NCBI GenBank assembly: GCA_002551355.1 | Contig: NTHE01000047.1 | Span: 1-61,838, forward strand | Length of the DNA stretch: 61,838 bases | Origin: Streptomyces sp. man185 | Lineage (GTDB): Bacteria; Actinomycetota; Actinomycetes; Streptomycetales; Streptomycetaceae | Direction: 5' to 3' | Part shown: positions 50,104 through 59,569 of the stretch, piece by piece | Layout: the number at the start of each line of letters is the position of its first letter | Numbering within the stretch: the first letter of the stretch is position 1 | The notes under the pieces: model-generated | Database searches by the model: none | Told to the model about the DNA's origin: nothing | Seen by the model: the letters and a program-made list of their open reading frames with translations, nothing else | Position numbers and translations under genes: made by a program

Positions 50104-51755
50104 GCGGTGAACCTGCCCCGGGTACGGCCGTTCACCGCACTGAGATGGTGGGTGCGGGGGGCGGAGATCACGACGACGGCCATGTCGTCATGAGGGCGGT
50201 TGCCGAGCCATTGGGCGGCCATCATCTGCACGTGCTCCACGATCCCTTCGGCCGGCATGCCCGCGCACCCGGCGAGGGTGCGTTTGAGCCGATCCTCACC
50301 GAACAAGGCGTCGCCCATGGGCCCGCCCTTGGCTTCGGTGATGCCGTCGGTGTACAGGACGCAGGACTCCCCGGGGGCGAGGGATGCAGTAGCGGTGCTT
50401 GCCGTGATGTCGGGGAGGGCCCCGATCAGGGTGCCGTTCGTGTCGGCTTCCTCGACGGTTCCGTCCGAGCGGATGATCAGCGGACTGGGGTGGCCGCCGC
50501 TGGTCAACTTGAGATCCACCGCGTTGCCGCGGCGTACGGCGGAGGCCAGTACCAGAGTCGCGAACCGGGTGTGGCGGGAGCTGAGCAGCGCGGTGTTCAG
50601 CAGGCTGAGCATCCGCTGGTGGTCATCGGCCAGGGGCAGCAGGGCATGCAGCGTGTTGCGGATCTTGCCCGTCAGCACGGCTGCCTCCAGGCCCTTGCCG
50701 CACACGTCCCCGAGCGAGACCAGAGAAGCCTCACCCTCGACGGCGGCAGGGTGGACGTCGTAGAAGTCTCCGCCGATACGCTCGTGTTCCGCGGAGGGCC
50801 GGTACCGGCCGGCGAAGTCCACTCCGCAGATGTGGTGCAGGGTCGGGGGCAGGAGCTCCTGCATGAGGACGTCGGTGATCGCGGTCTGTTCCGCGTAGAG
50901 GCGTGCGGCCGACATCGCCGCCCCGGCGCGGGCGGCGAACAGCCGGGCGAAGGTCTCTTCCTCGTCGCTGAAGGCGGCGTTCTCCGTCTTGCGCAACAGG
51001 ATCAGCGCCCCGGCCGCCACACCGTGCCCGGGCAGCGGAGTGATCACTATCGAGCCGATCGGCCCGAACCCCTCGGGCACCATCCACGCGGGCGCCGTCG
51101 CGGGGTCGATCCACCGCGAGGGCACCGGCGGGAACCCCCGCAGCGCCTCTCCCAGCCCTGGCACGTCGTCAGGGGCCACCGCCAGGGTGGACAGGACGGG
51201 GGAGCCGCCGCGCAGACAGGTCACCACCGACAGCCTGTGTCCGCGAGGCGGCGCGATCGCCAGTGCCGCGTCCGCGAGGCTCTCGGCGGCCATCTGCGCG
51301 GTCACATCCATGCAGCGCCCCAGATTGAGGGAGGAGAGCAGAACGTTGGACGCCTTCGCGAGGAACGCGGTCCGCTCCCGCTCCACGTGCAGGGCTTCCC
51401 TGGCGAGCTGGTGATCGGTGTCATCCACCAGCCACCACGCCACGGAACCGTCCTTCCGCACGGTCGGGTGCGCCTCGAAACGTCGGGCGCCGATCACGCC
51501 ACGCAGCGGCCCCTCGGTGTCCGGGACGGCGTGCGGGCCGGGGAAGGTCAGCGTGGTGTGCGCGGCACAGAGCCAGTCCGGAGCCACGTCCATCAGCGGT
51601 GTCCCCGGGGCCGCGGCGGGCAGAAGAAGACCTGCGGCTTCATTGCGCCGCACGACAGCGCCCTCGACGTCGGCGATCAGAACCGGGTTCGGGGCCCCAC
51701 CCCATAGGAGGTCGGACCCCGTGTCCGCGACTGTCTGCGCTTGAGTGGGTACCAA
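50100..51755 (-). CDS. PAS-GAF-PP2C (SpoIIE-type) phosphatase
   Basis: A 551-residue cytoplasmic phosphatase. A PAS domain (about 12-120) and a GAF domain (about 140-290) precede a PP2C domain (about 310-545). Metal-binding motifs are intact: RIGGDFYDV, VSLGDVCGKGLEAA and, near the end, RPHDDMAVVVI. Such RsbU/SpoIIE enzymes dephosphorylate STAS antagonists; a STAS protein is encoded two genes downstream. It is the first gene of the overlapping PP2C-B12-STAS unit. Upstream lies an inverted repeat TTGCCT-GA-AGGCAA. The start ATG/GTG at 51755 gives MVPTQAQTVADTGSD. Confidence 0.9.
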   Translation of the reverse strand: MVPTQAQTVADTGSDLLWGGAPNPVLIADVEGAVVRRNEAAGLLLPAAAPGTPLMDVAPDWLCAAHTTLTFPGPHAVPDTEGPLRGVIGARRFEAHPTVRKDGSVAWWLVDDTDHQLAREALHVERERTAFLAKASNVLLSSLNLGRCMDVTAQMAAESLADAALAIAPPRGHRLSVVTCLRGGSPVLSTLAVAPDDVPGLGEALRGFPPVPSRWIDPATAPAWMVPEGFGPIGSIVITPLPGHGVAAGALILLRKTENAAFSDEEETFARLFAARAGAAMSAARLYAEQTAITDVLMQELLPPTLHHICGVDFAGRYRPSAEHERIGGDFYDVHPAAVEGEASLVSLGDVCGKGLEAAVLTGKIRNTLHALLPLADDHQRMLSLLNTALLSSRHTRFATLVLASAVRRGNAVDLKLTSGGHPSPLIIRSDGTVEEADTNGTLIGALPDITASTATASLAPGESCVLYTDGITEAKGGPMGDALFGEDRLKRTLAGCAGMPAEGIVEHVQMMAAQWLGNRPHDDMAVVVISAPRTHHLSAVNGRTRGRFTA

Positions 51756-51800
51756 ATGTCGAGGATCCGCTGAACGGATCCCTCACCTCATCAACTAGAC

Positions 51801-51821
51801 GATTGCCTGAAGGCAACAATC
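51801..51821. promoter_or_regulatory. Candidate operator before the PP2C-B12-STAS operon
   Basis: TTGCCT-GA-AGGCAA (51803-51816) is a perfect 6-bp dyad flanked by GATTG and CAATC, 48 bp before the phosphatase start. The size and symmetry suit a MarR dimer, and a MarR gene sits at the end of the operon. Confidence 0.5.
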
Positions 51822-51931
51822 TCTCATGAGGCCACTGCCTGACAACCGGCCTCCCCCTCCGGGCGGGCTTCGGGGGGATAAGGTCGCAGTTTCTTCACGT
51901 GAGGACCACGCAACCGTCGCCGCGAGAAGAG

Positions 51932-53119
51932 CTAGCGGTCGTGGCTCGTACGCCCGTGCCAGTCCAGGCACATCACCAGGGAGTCGTCCGCCGCCGGGCC
52001 GGAACCGCGGTGACCCAGCAGTTCCTGCAGCATCACTCTGGGCACCTGCGGGGCGGGCAGGAGGCGAGTGCTGTTCATGGACGCGGCCAGTGCGCGGAGG
52101 CTGTACTTCTCGCCGCCCGGGGACAGGGCGTCGTAGACGCCGTCGCTGATGAAGAGCAGCCGGTCTCCGGGTTCGACCCGGAAGTGCTGCGGGACGTAGT
52201 CGGTGTCCTCGAACATGCCCAGAGGCATCTGCGCCTCCAGTTCGATCGGCTCGACGACCCCCTCGCGTACCCGCCAGACCCGTGGGGAGCCGGCATCGAT
52301 GATCTCCACGTTCCCGGTCGGGAGGTGGAAGCGGAAAAGCAGCGTCGACAGATACTGGCTGCCCCGGTGCTGCCCGTAGACCGCCTGATCGGCCAGATAC
52401 GCCTGGTCGCTCAGGCTGAGGCCCGCGCGGCGGGCGTTGCGCAGCGCGTTGACCGCGAGGTTCGTCAACAACGCGGCGTCGATCCCCTCGCCCATGCCGT
52501 TGCTGACGGTCACATACAGGTCATCGGCCGAGGCCGACCAGTCGAAACAGTCACCGAAGATGGCATAGGCGGGCTCCAGCTGGGCTCCCAGGCTGTACTC
52601 CGGGCGGGTGCAGGAGCGCCCGGGCAGCAGCTGCCACTGCATCTCGGCGGCCAGGGTCAGCCGTTCCGCCCGCCGTGCCTGTAGGAAGAGGTCGGTGTCC
52701 CGTTCCGCGACGACCACCTCGTGCGCCAGTGCGTCGGCGCACTCCTGCAGATCCTCCAACACGTCCGCCGCCGGCCCGTCGCCCTCTTCCACCGGCACGG
52801 TGACGCTCAGGATGCCCAGCCGGTCACCTCGGACGCTGACCGGCAGGTGCACCGCCACCGTGGATGTCGCGTGGTCGTACACGCAGTGCGGTTCCTGGGC
52901 GCCGAACGCGCGCCCCGGAGCGCTGTCGTGCACCGGCACGGGGGAGCGGGTGTGCGGCAGCACCCCGACGGGCTGCAGCCTCGTCATCGCGTAGTCGGCC
53001 AACAACAGCTCCACCGACCGGGCGTGATGGCGCTGCTCGATCACGGAGCGGACGACGTCGAAGATCTCCTGGGGCGCGGCCGAGCGCAGCAAGCGCTCGA
53101 CCGTGCTGGGTCTGTCCAC
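51932..53119 (-). CDS. GAF-PP2C (SpoIIE-type) phosphatase, second copy
   Basis: A 395-residue phosphatase. An N-terminal GAF-like sensor (about 1-150: VDRPSTVERLLRSAAPQEIF, RSVELLLADYAMTRLQPVGV) is followed by a coiled linker and a PP2C domain (about 185-390). The motif usually reading GD-x-x-G-H-G is VTVSNGMGEGIDAALLTN, with Asn in place of the metal-binding Asp, while the C-terminal PAADDSLVMCLDW is kept. Activity may be reduced or use different metal binding; this variant seems typical of one streptomycete subgroup. The GTG at 53119 is preferred; a start at 53215 is possible. It is separated from the next phosphatase by 176 bp. Confidence 0.85.
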   Translation of the reverse strand: MDRPSTVERLLRSAAPQEIFDVVRSVIEQRHHARSVELLLADYAMTRLQPVGVLPHTRSPVPVHDSAPGRAFGAQEPHCVYDHATSTVAVHLPVSVRGDRLGILSVTVPVEEGDGPAADVLEDLQECADALAHEVVVAERDTDLFLQARRAERLTLAAEMQWQLLPGRSCTRPEYSLGAQLEPAYAIFGDCFDWSASADDLYVTVSNGMGEGIDAALLTNLAVNALRNARRAGLSLSDQAYLADQAVYGQHRGSQYLSTLLFRFHLPTGNVEIIDAGSPRVWRVREGVVEPIELEAQMPLGMFEDTDYVPQHFRVEPGDRLLFISDGVYDALSPGGEKYSLRALAASMNSTRLLPAPQVPRVMLQELLGHRGSGPAADDSLVMCLDWHGRTSHDR

Positions 53120-53510
53120 CGGTACCCAACCTGCTTTCTCACGTAAATCTCCATCAAAGCGACTGTCGGCATGGTTCGGCCGAACCGGGCGCCGAAGCCC
53201 ACTCGGGAGTGTCACACGCTTCCTGTCCCGACCCCTTCCGCCCCCCCGTTTCCCTCCCCTGCCCGCACGTGGTCAGGCCCGGTGCCCGGAAGCGTCCGAC
53301 CGGCGCGTCCGGATGTCAGTTCCGGGGGTTCTCGATCGCCGGGCGGCCGGTCCGGGGTGTGGGCCGCAGGTCCGTGCGACGGGGGCCCGAACGCGTTGTC
53401 ACTGGTGCCGCTTAGAGTCTGTCCCACTCGTCACGGTGCGTCGCCGTCGACGGGACGCATCAGCATGCCGCCGGTGCGGCGGCCGTCCGGAGCAACGGGG
53501 AGAACAGCGC
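53120..53510. promoter_or_regulatory. Divergent intergenic region with a 14-bp palindrome
   Basis: No gene is seen in these 391 bp between the phosphatase (minus) and the DUF4132 gene (plus). GGTTCGGCCGAACC at 53173-53186 is a perfect 14-bp palindrome, 54 bp before the phosphatase start, and is the best operator candidate. No standard promoter boxes stand out for the plus-strand operon. Confidence 0.4.
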
Positions 53511-54371
53511 ATGGGGTGGGTTTCGGCGGGCGACTACGAAGTCGCTCTGGAGGCGGGCAAGGTGGTCTGCCGCAACGGGAAGGGCCGACGGCTGAAGTCC
53601 GTTCCGGCCACATTGAAGGACGACCCGGCGGTCGTCGGTCTCCGGCAGCTGACCGAGTGGCTGGACCGGCACGAGCGCCGGTGCCTGAGCGACGTCGAGC
53701 AGTGGATGGTGCGTTCGCTGCCCGTTCCCACGGCCGTCCTCGCCCGGGTCTGGCCCGACCCGGCGTGGCAGGCGGCCCTGCGGGACGTGGTGGTCACCGG
53801 CGCGGACGGCGGGATCGCCGGATTCCTGCGCGATGTCGACCCGGAGCGCGGTCTCGGCCTCGTCGACCTGGACGGTGACACGGTCCGCATCACTCCGGAC
53901 GTCGTCAGCGTCCCCCACCCCGTGCTGCTCGAGGACCTCGACGAGCTGCGGGAGTTCGCGGTCGAGCTGGAGGTGCGCCAGAACGTGGAGCAGCTGTTCC
54001 GCGAGGTCTGGCACCGCCCGGCCGGCCTCGCCCCGGACACCACCTCCGTGGACACCTACGCCGGCGGCGTGTTCAAGGAACTGCGCTTCCTGCACGGCCG
54101 CGTCACCCAGCTCGGGTACCGGTCGCGCGGCGGATACGCGGTCTGCCCGGTCGTCGAGGACGGCGCCGGCGTCGAGGCGCGCATCTGGATCGGCGAGCAC
54201 GACGGATACGACGCGTACGACACCGAGACGGGCCCCCTGGGCTGGAGCGACGCGTCGGGGCGCGCACTGACGGCGGCCGAGGTCGGCGCCGTGGCGTGGT
54301 CCGAGGGGATGCGCATGGCGGCGGCGCTCTACGCCGGTCGCGACGTGGCGGACGAGGAGCGGGCTGCATGA
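53511..54371 (+). CDS. DUF4132-domain protein
   Basis: A 286-residue soluble protein. GKVVCRNGKGRRLKSVPATL and the block LREFAVELEVRQNVEQLFRE through VFKELRFLHGRVTQLGYRSR match the C-terminal DUF4132 module of MolR/YehI-type proteins, here standing alone. GGGGAG lies 9 bp before the ATG. Its TGA overlaps the next gene by 4 bp. DUF4132 has no known activity; in enterobacteria it is encoded with the MoxR-like ATPase YehL and von Willebrand protein YehP, and the same kind of partners follow here. Confidence 0.8.
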   Translation: MGWVSAGDYEVALEAGKVVCRNGKGRRLKSVPATLKDDPAVVGLRQLTEWLDRHERRCLSDVEQWMVRSLPVPTAVLARVWPDPAWQAALRDVVVTGADGGIAGFLRDVDPERGLGLVDLDGDTVRITPDVVSVPHPVLLEDLDELREFAVELEVRQNVEQLFREVWHRPAGLAPDTTSVDTYAGGVFKELRFLHGRVTQLGYRSRGGYAVCPVVEDGAGVEARIWIGEHDGYDAYDTETGPLGWSDASGRALTAAEVGAVAWSEGMRMAAALYAGRDVADEERAA

Positions 54372-57300
54372 ACATCACGACGAACACCGAAGAGAACACG
54401 ACGGCAGCGGGCTCGGCGCCCCTTCCCGCCCAGAACCGGGGCCGGAGCGCCTCCGTCCTCGCCGACGAGGCCCGCGCGGCGACCCTGCTGGACGCGGGTG
54501 CGATCCTCCCGGCCGGTACCACCGACCGGGACGACGCCGACACGCTGACCGCGCGCACCTACACGCACACCGGCCTCGGGGACCGGCCGGTGGTCCGGCT
54601 CGTGCCCGGCACACTCGGCGAAGCCGAGGACCTGGCCCTGGAGTTCCTTGGGCTGGCCCGGACCGCGGACGCTCCCGTCGTGGGTCAGGTCCGCCGCGAG
54701 ACGCTGGGCTTCCCGGCCTGGGCCCTGGTCAACGACCCGGCCAACGGACACCACGCCCTCGCCCTGGTCAAGGACATCGAGCGGCTGGGCCGACAGGCCA
54801 AGACCCGCGCCGGCGCGGCCAAGGAGGGCTTCGACGAGCTCGGCACCCGGCTCGGCCGGGCCGTGCCGCACTTCCTCCCCACCTTCTACGAGCAGGTGGC
54901 ACGCCTCTTCCTCCAGGCCGAGAACGCCACGTACGCCGCCTCCTTCTTCGGCAAGGCCCGCGAGGCCGAGCGGGTCCACGGCCTGGTCGTGGACGAGGAC
55001 CGGCAGCGCGCCGTCTTCCTGGAGTTCGCCCTCGCCGGCGCGCTGACCGTCAAGGCGCTGCGGCAGTACGTGCGCGACCTGGTGGCCCGGCTCGCTCCGG
55101 CGGACGCCTGGGCGCAGTTCCGCCGGCTGCTGGTGGAGCGCTGCGCGGCCGGCATGCCGCCGTACGCGGCGCTGCCCCAGGACGTACGGACGCTGGTCAA
55201 GGCCGCCGGGCTGGACCGCGAGAGCGCCGAACGCGAGCTGGTGGCCGATCTGATCGCCTCTCCCGGAGTCGTCCGCGCCCCCGCCTCGTTCTGGGCGACC
55301 TACGGCTCCGCGCTCATCGCCCTCGCGCGGGCGGACGGGTCCGTGCGGGCCCGGCTCCTCGGGTTCTTCCCGGAGACCTTCAGCGAGAGCGGCCTGGACA
55401 CGGACGGCGAGTCCGGTTGGCTCGCGCTGCTGACCGAGTCCGGCGCCGAGGACCTGCTGACCGCCCTCCCGGGCGCCTCCGACCAGCTCTCCTCCGCCTC
55501 CGCCGGCTCCCTCGACCCGTCCGTCTCCCCGGCCGACTGGCTCGCCCGCTGGGAGGCGTACCGGCGGCGCAACCGGGCCACCTCGGGCCGCAGCCCGCGC
55601 ACCCTGGACCTCGCCGCCCGGATGGCGGACCGGCTGCGCGCCGACGGACGCCCCGTCGAACTGTTCCAGGGCCGCTGGCAGCGCACCGCCGACCTGGACC
55701 TCCTCGACCTCTGCCTGGCCTCGGGGGTCCCCGTGGCCGAGCCCGACGACGAGGAGACGGGCCGCGGCCACGGGCGGTCGCACGGCTTCTCGCTGGGCCA
55801 GTGGCTCGCCGACGACGCGCCCGGACGTCGGGATCTCGCCGCCGTCGCCGGACACCCGGGCTTCCGCGACCTCCTGCGCCGGAACGTCGGCGGCCTCGGC
55901 GACGGGCGCGGTCAGCGGCTGAGCGACGCCGGCATGACGAAGCTGGCGGAGCACCCGGTGCTCTCCGTGCTCCTGCGCGAGTGGCTGACCGGCTGCGCCG
56001 AGGAGTACACCGCCGCGCGCGGACTCCCCGGGCTGCGCATCGCCCTCAACAAACTCTCGCCCTTCCGCGCCGTCGTCGCGGACGTCGCCCCGGACGCCGC
56101 GCGCCTCCTCGAACACCACGACGTCGTCCCGCTGCTTGTCTCCACCCTGCGCACGGGCGTCTTCGACGAACTGGGCTGGCCCGCACTGGACGAGGCCTAC
56201 GCCGAACTGGCCGCCGAGGCCGCCGCCGCATCGCGGGGGCGGAACAACCGGTCGCAGAACGTCGGTGTGACCGGCGCCTGGCCCGCGCTGATCCTGAGTA
56301 CGCCGGAGCGGGCCGTCGTCGTCGGCCCGGAAGGCGTGCTGCTGCGGCACACCCTGCGCCTGCCCCCGACCACCGACCAGTGGCGGACGACCGCCTTCCG
56401 TTTCGTCGACGGCGAGTTGCTGGTGATCTGGTGGGAGGACGGCAAGCAGCGCGGCTACTGGTCGCACCGCCCCGCCGAGGTGTTCACCGTCGGCGGTGAG
56501 CAGGTCCCCCGCTGGGGCGGCTCCGGCCTCGCGGACGAGGTCTGCGTGCCGCTGCCCGGCGGCGGTCGCGCCACCGGCGGCAAGGCTCTGCACGCCGGCG
56601 ACACCACTCTCCCGCCCCAGCGTGCCGTGCTCTCCGACGGCACCGGTCACTGGCGGGAGGGCCACCAGGGCACCCAGCGGGTGTGGCTGGAGTACGACCC
56701 GGCCGGCGGCACACACGGTCGCGCGTCCCTTCCCGCCTTCCTCCGGTCCGGGGTGCGGGACGGCACCCGGCTGCTCGCCGAGCACTGCCAGGTGCTGCCC
56801 CTCCAGCCCGGCCTGGAGACCACCCCGTTCGGCACGGACGGCACGGTCCTCGGCCGCTGGGTCCGCCGCACCGCCACCGAGCCCGGCACGGCCGCCCCCG
56901 CCGACGGCGGCCGGATCGTCGCCGGCACCCCCGACGGCCACACGGTCGCCCTGCCGCACCCGCTGCCCGACGGAGCCTCTGCGGTGCCGCTCGGCGCCCT
57001 CACCCTGCCCGGCGGTTCACGGCCCGTCGCGGTCCTGCGCCACCGGTCCGTCGAAGCGCACGCGGCGGACACCGACGGCACCGCCGACCTGTGGTCCGTC
57101 GGCACCGACTCCTCCGGCGGGAAGGACGCGGCGGGCACCCCCTATGTGCCCCCCGTCGCGTACTGGCACGCCCTGCGCCCGAGGGACGAGCAAGGCTCCG
57201 CCACCCTGCGGAAGCTGACGGACGAGCGGGCCCAGGAACTGTTCGACGAGGTCGCCGCCGCCGTCGCCCGGCACCTGGAGGCATTCCGGGCGGTCGAGGA

Positions 57301-59569
57301 GTACACCGGCCCCTCGTCGAGGGAGATGAGTGAGGAGGCCGTCGCCCGGGTCCTGCCCGAGGTGTCCGACGTACGGCTCCTCGCGGGCGTCACCGCGCTC
57401 GTGCGGAACGCGGTGGACCGGGCCGTCGCGGTCGCCCTGTACCTGGAGCCGCCCGCGCCCGCGCAGCCGGTCACGCCCCGGAACACCGCACGCACCCAGG
57501 GCATGTTCTTCGACCACGAGCCCGAGCACGGCGACGACACGACCCTGCGGGACGCCACCGCCTGGGGCTCCGAGCAGATGCGCGGCACCTGGTGGGGAGG
57601 CGGCAACCGGTGGACGGCGATCCGGCAGATCCTCGCCGTCAACCATGTCCTCGGCGGTGAGCCGGCCTTCGGCCCGCCCACGCCGTCGAAGGTCCCCTTC
57701 ACCCCCGTGGACGGCTGGCAGCGCGACGAATACACGGTGCCCGGCGAATCCCTCGCCTGGACCTCCCTCCTCGACAAGCTGCCCGAACTGGCCTACCGGG
57801 CCGCCTCGGAGGCCACCTCCCCCGAGCACCGCGCCGGGCTCCTGGTGCTGCTGGAAGCACTCGCCGCGGGCCCCTTGGCCGACCCCGCGGGCACGGTCCG
57901 GCGGGTTGAGCTCGTCGAACCGCTCGACACGGCCACACTCGGGCGGACGGGACGCCCCGAGGCCGTGCACCGCCTCGGCCAGGTGCTGCGCAAGGGCTCC
58001 CGCACCGTCGTGGTCCTCGCGAACCAGGGGCGCAACTCCCGGGACGACTCGGCCCGCTGGCTCGCCCTGGACCACGACCCGACCGGAACCTTCGGCCCCG
58101 TTCCCGGCTTCACCCTGGACCGTGAGCACGTCTACCGGCAGGGCATCGCCCCAGACCGGCTCACCCGGCTCACCGCTCTGGTGCGGGACAAGGGCCCTGC
58201 GCCCTGGCGACCGGAGGCGGCCGAGGCGCTGCACACGGCCACCGGAATCGGATCCCTCCAGGCAACCGCGCTGGTGTCGGCTGCCGTCGGGGAGCCCGGC
58301 GCCGAGGCGCTGGCCCTGCTCGGCACGAAGACACGTGCCTTCGAGGCGGCCCGGGACCGGCTGCACGCCCTGCCCCGCGACGACCGGCACGCCGTGCTGA
58401 GGGCGCTCCTGCCCGCGGACCCGGCCGGGCTGTGGTCCACCGGACCCGACGTCCAAGCCGCCGCCGAGGTGTGGCGGGACCGGCTGGGCTCCCTCGTCCG
58501 CGTCCCCGAGGAACTGGACCTCGACCTCACCGGCGCCACGGCCGCCTCCGTCGACCTGGTCCTCAACGCGGGAACCCGGAACTGGCTCGCCCACGGCACC
58601 CCCGTGCCGGACGGCAGCGCCCGCCCGGCCCTGCACCGCGTGAACGCACGCGGTGCGGTCTTCACCGCCCTGACCGCCCTGCGCACCCTCGCCTACACGC
58701 TGCCGCACGGACACCCCCTGCGGGCGCACCTGCCCGTCGGCCTCGCGGCCCTGCGCACCCGCCTCGCCGACCCCCAACTGGTGCTGGACCTCGGTCTGGA
58801 CTGGACCGAGTCGGGGTTCTCGCTCGGCACCGCGATCCGCGCCGCGCACGGACTCCCCGAGTCCGGCGGCGCCGAGGCCGACGGACTGGTCCGGGCCGGA
58901 TCGGCCCTGCTCCTCGCCCCCGGGTACGGCGACAGCGAGAAGCTGCTGATCCGCCCGGCAGGCCTCGACGGCCCCGACGACCCGGCGTTCGGTCTGGTCG
59001 AGGGCACCGTCGCTCCCCAGCGCACCGGCGATCTCCTGGCCCTGCGCGCCCTGCTGAGCCAGGACAGCGACCTCTTGACCGAGGCGGGCGCCCCCGACGG
59101 CTCCGCGCCCCACCCGGCCCAGGACCCGACGCGTACGGTTCCGGACCTGGTGGCCGAGGCCGCCGACGCCCTCGACCTGAGCGCGGACGCCGCCGCGCTC
59201 TATCTGATGCTGCTCGCCCTGCCCGACCCCACGGACCGCAACTGCGTCCGCTGGACCGAGTGGAAGCCGGCCCGGATCAAGAAGGCCCGCGCGGAACTCG
59301 CCGCCTCCGACCTCGTCGTGGAGGCGAAGCGCTCCCGCGCCGGCCGCACCCTGTTCCTTCCCTGCGGCTGGCTGGAGCGCGGCGCCCCCGGGCTGCCGTT
59401 GGAGACCTGGAAGGAAAGCCTGTACCCCGTGGCGGGTTCCGCCCGGACCCTGCCCCACCTCCCCGTGCCCGCGCTGTTCGCCGCCGCCTGGGCACGGGTC
59501 CGCGGCGGCGACGCCCCCGCTTTCGAAGAACTGGACACCCGCGCCACCCGGAAGGGCCGCCGCCGATGA
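54368..59569 (+). CDS. Giant (1733-residue) uncharacterised protein of the MoxR-DUF4132 operon
   Basis: A 1733-residue protein without signal peptide or membrane helices. It is Leu/Ala/Arg-rich and largely helical in the first 550 residues; the middle (about 640-950) reads as beta-rich repeats (PERAVVVGPEGVLLRHTLRL, FRFVDGELLVIWWEDG), perhaps a propeller; the last 150 residues hold a possible winged-helix segment (ALYLMLLALPDPTDRNCVRW, then KARAELAASDLVVEAKRSR). No catalytic motif is recognised. It is coupled by ATGA overlaps to genes on both sides, so it is an integral part of the system, perhaps a scaffold. Codon use is uniform over the whole length, arguing against a sequencing fusion. Confidence 0.8.
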   Translation: MNITTNTEENTTAAGSAPLPAQNRGRSASVLADEARAATLLDAGAILPAGTTDRDDADTLTARTYTHTGLGDRPVVRLVPGTLGEAEDLALEFLGLARTADAPVVGQVRRETLGFPAWALVNDPANGHHALALVKDIERLGRQAKTRAGAAKEGFDELGTRLGRAVPHFLPTFYEQVARLFLQAENATYAASFFGKAREAERVHGLVVDEDRQRAVFLEFALAGALTVKALRQYVRDLVARLAPADAWAQFRRLLVERCAAGMPPYAALPQDVRTLVKAAGLDRESAERELVADLIASPGVVRAPASFWATYGSALIALARADGSVRARLLGFFPETFSESGLDTDGESGWLALLTESGAEDLLTALPGASDQLSSASAGSLDPSVSPADWLARWEAYRRRNRATSGRSPRTLDLAARMADRLRADGRPVELFQGRWQRTADLDLLDLCLASGVPVAEPDDEETGRGHGRSHGFSLGQWLADDAPGRRDLAAVAGHPGFRDLLRRNVGGLGDGRGQRLSDAGMTKLAEHPVLSVLLREWLTGCAEEYTAARGLPGLRIALNKLSPFRAVVADVAPDAARLLEHHDVVPLLVSTLRTGVFDELGWPALDEAYAELAAEAAAASRGRNNRSQNVGVTGAWPALILSTPERAVVVGPEGVLLRHTLRLPPTTDQWRTTAFRFVDGELLVIWWEDGKQRGYWSHRPAEVFTVGGEQVPRWGGSGLADEVCVPLPGGGRATGGKALHAGDTTLPPQRAVLSDGTGHWREGHQGTQRVWLEYDPAGGTHGRASLPAFLRSGVRDGTRLLAEHCQVLPLQPGLETTPFGTDGTVLGRWVRRTATEPGTAAPADGGRIVAGTPDGHTVALPHPLPDGASAVPLGALTLPGGSRPVAVLRHRSVEAHAADTDGTADLWSVGTDSSGGKDAAGTPYVPPVAYWHALRPRDEQGSATLRKLTDERAQELFDEVAAAVARHLEAFRAVEEYTGPSSREMSEEAVARVLPEVSDVRLLAGVTALVRNAVDRAVAVALYLEPPAPAQPVTPRNTARTQGMFFDHEPEHGDDTTLRDATAWGSEQMRGTWWGGGNRWTAIRQILAVNHVLGGEPAFGPPTPSKVPFTPVDGWQRDEYTVPGESLAWTSLLDKLPELAYRAASEATSPEHRAGLLVLLEALAAGPLADPAGTVRRVELVEPLDTATLGRTGRPEAVHRLGQVLRKGSRTVVVLANQGRNSRDDSARWLALDHDPTGTFGPVPGFTLDREHVYRQGIAPDRLTRLTALVRDKGPAPWRPEAAEALHTATGIGSLQATALVSAAVGEPGAEALALLGTKTRAFEAARDRLHALPRDDRHAVLRALLPADPAGLWSTGPDVQAAAEVWRDRLGSLVRVPEELDLDLTGATAASVDLVLNAGTRNWLAHGTPVPDGSARPALHRVNARGAVFTALTALRTLAYTLPHGHPLRAHLPVGLAALRTRLADPQLVLDLGLDWTESGFSLGTAIRAAHGLPESGGAEADGLVRAGSALLLAPGYGDSEKLLIRPAGLDGPDDPAFGLVEGTVAPQRTGDLLALRALLSQDSDLLTEAGAPDGSAPHPAQDPTRTVPDLVAEAADALDLSADAAALYLMLLALPDPTDRNCVRWTEWKPARIKKARAELAASDLVVEAKRSRAGRTLFLPCGWLERGAPGLPLETWKESLYPVAGSARTLPHLPVPALFAAAWARVRGGDAPAFEELDTRATRKGRRR

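Noticed and set aside
58432..59565. Upstream extension of the MoxR-like ATPase
   Set aside because: The extension is Arg/Pro-rich and lies in another frame of the giant gene; the ATG at 59566 overlaps that gene's stop and starts the true protein.
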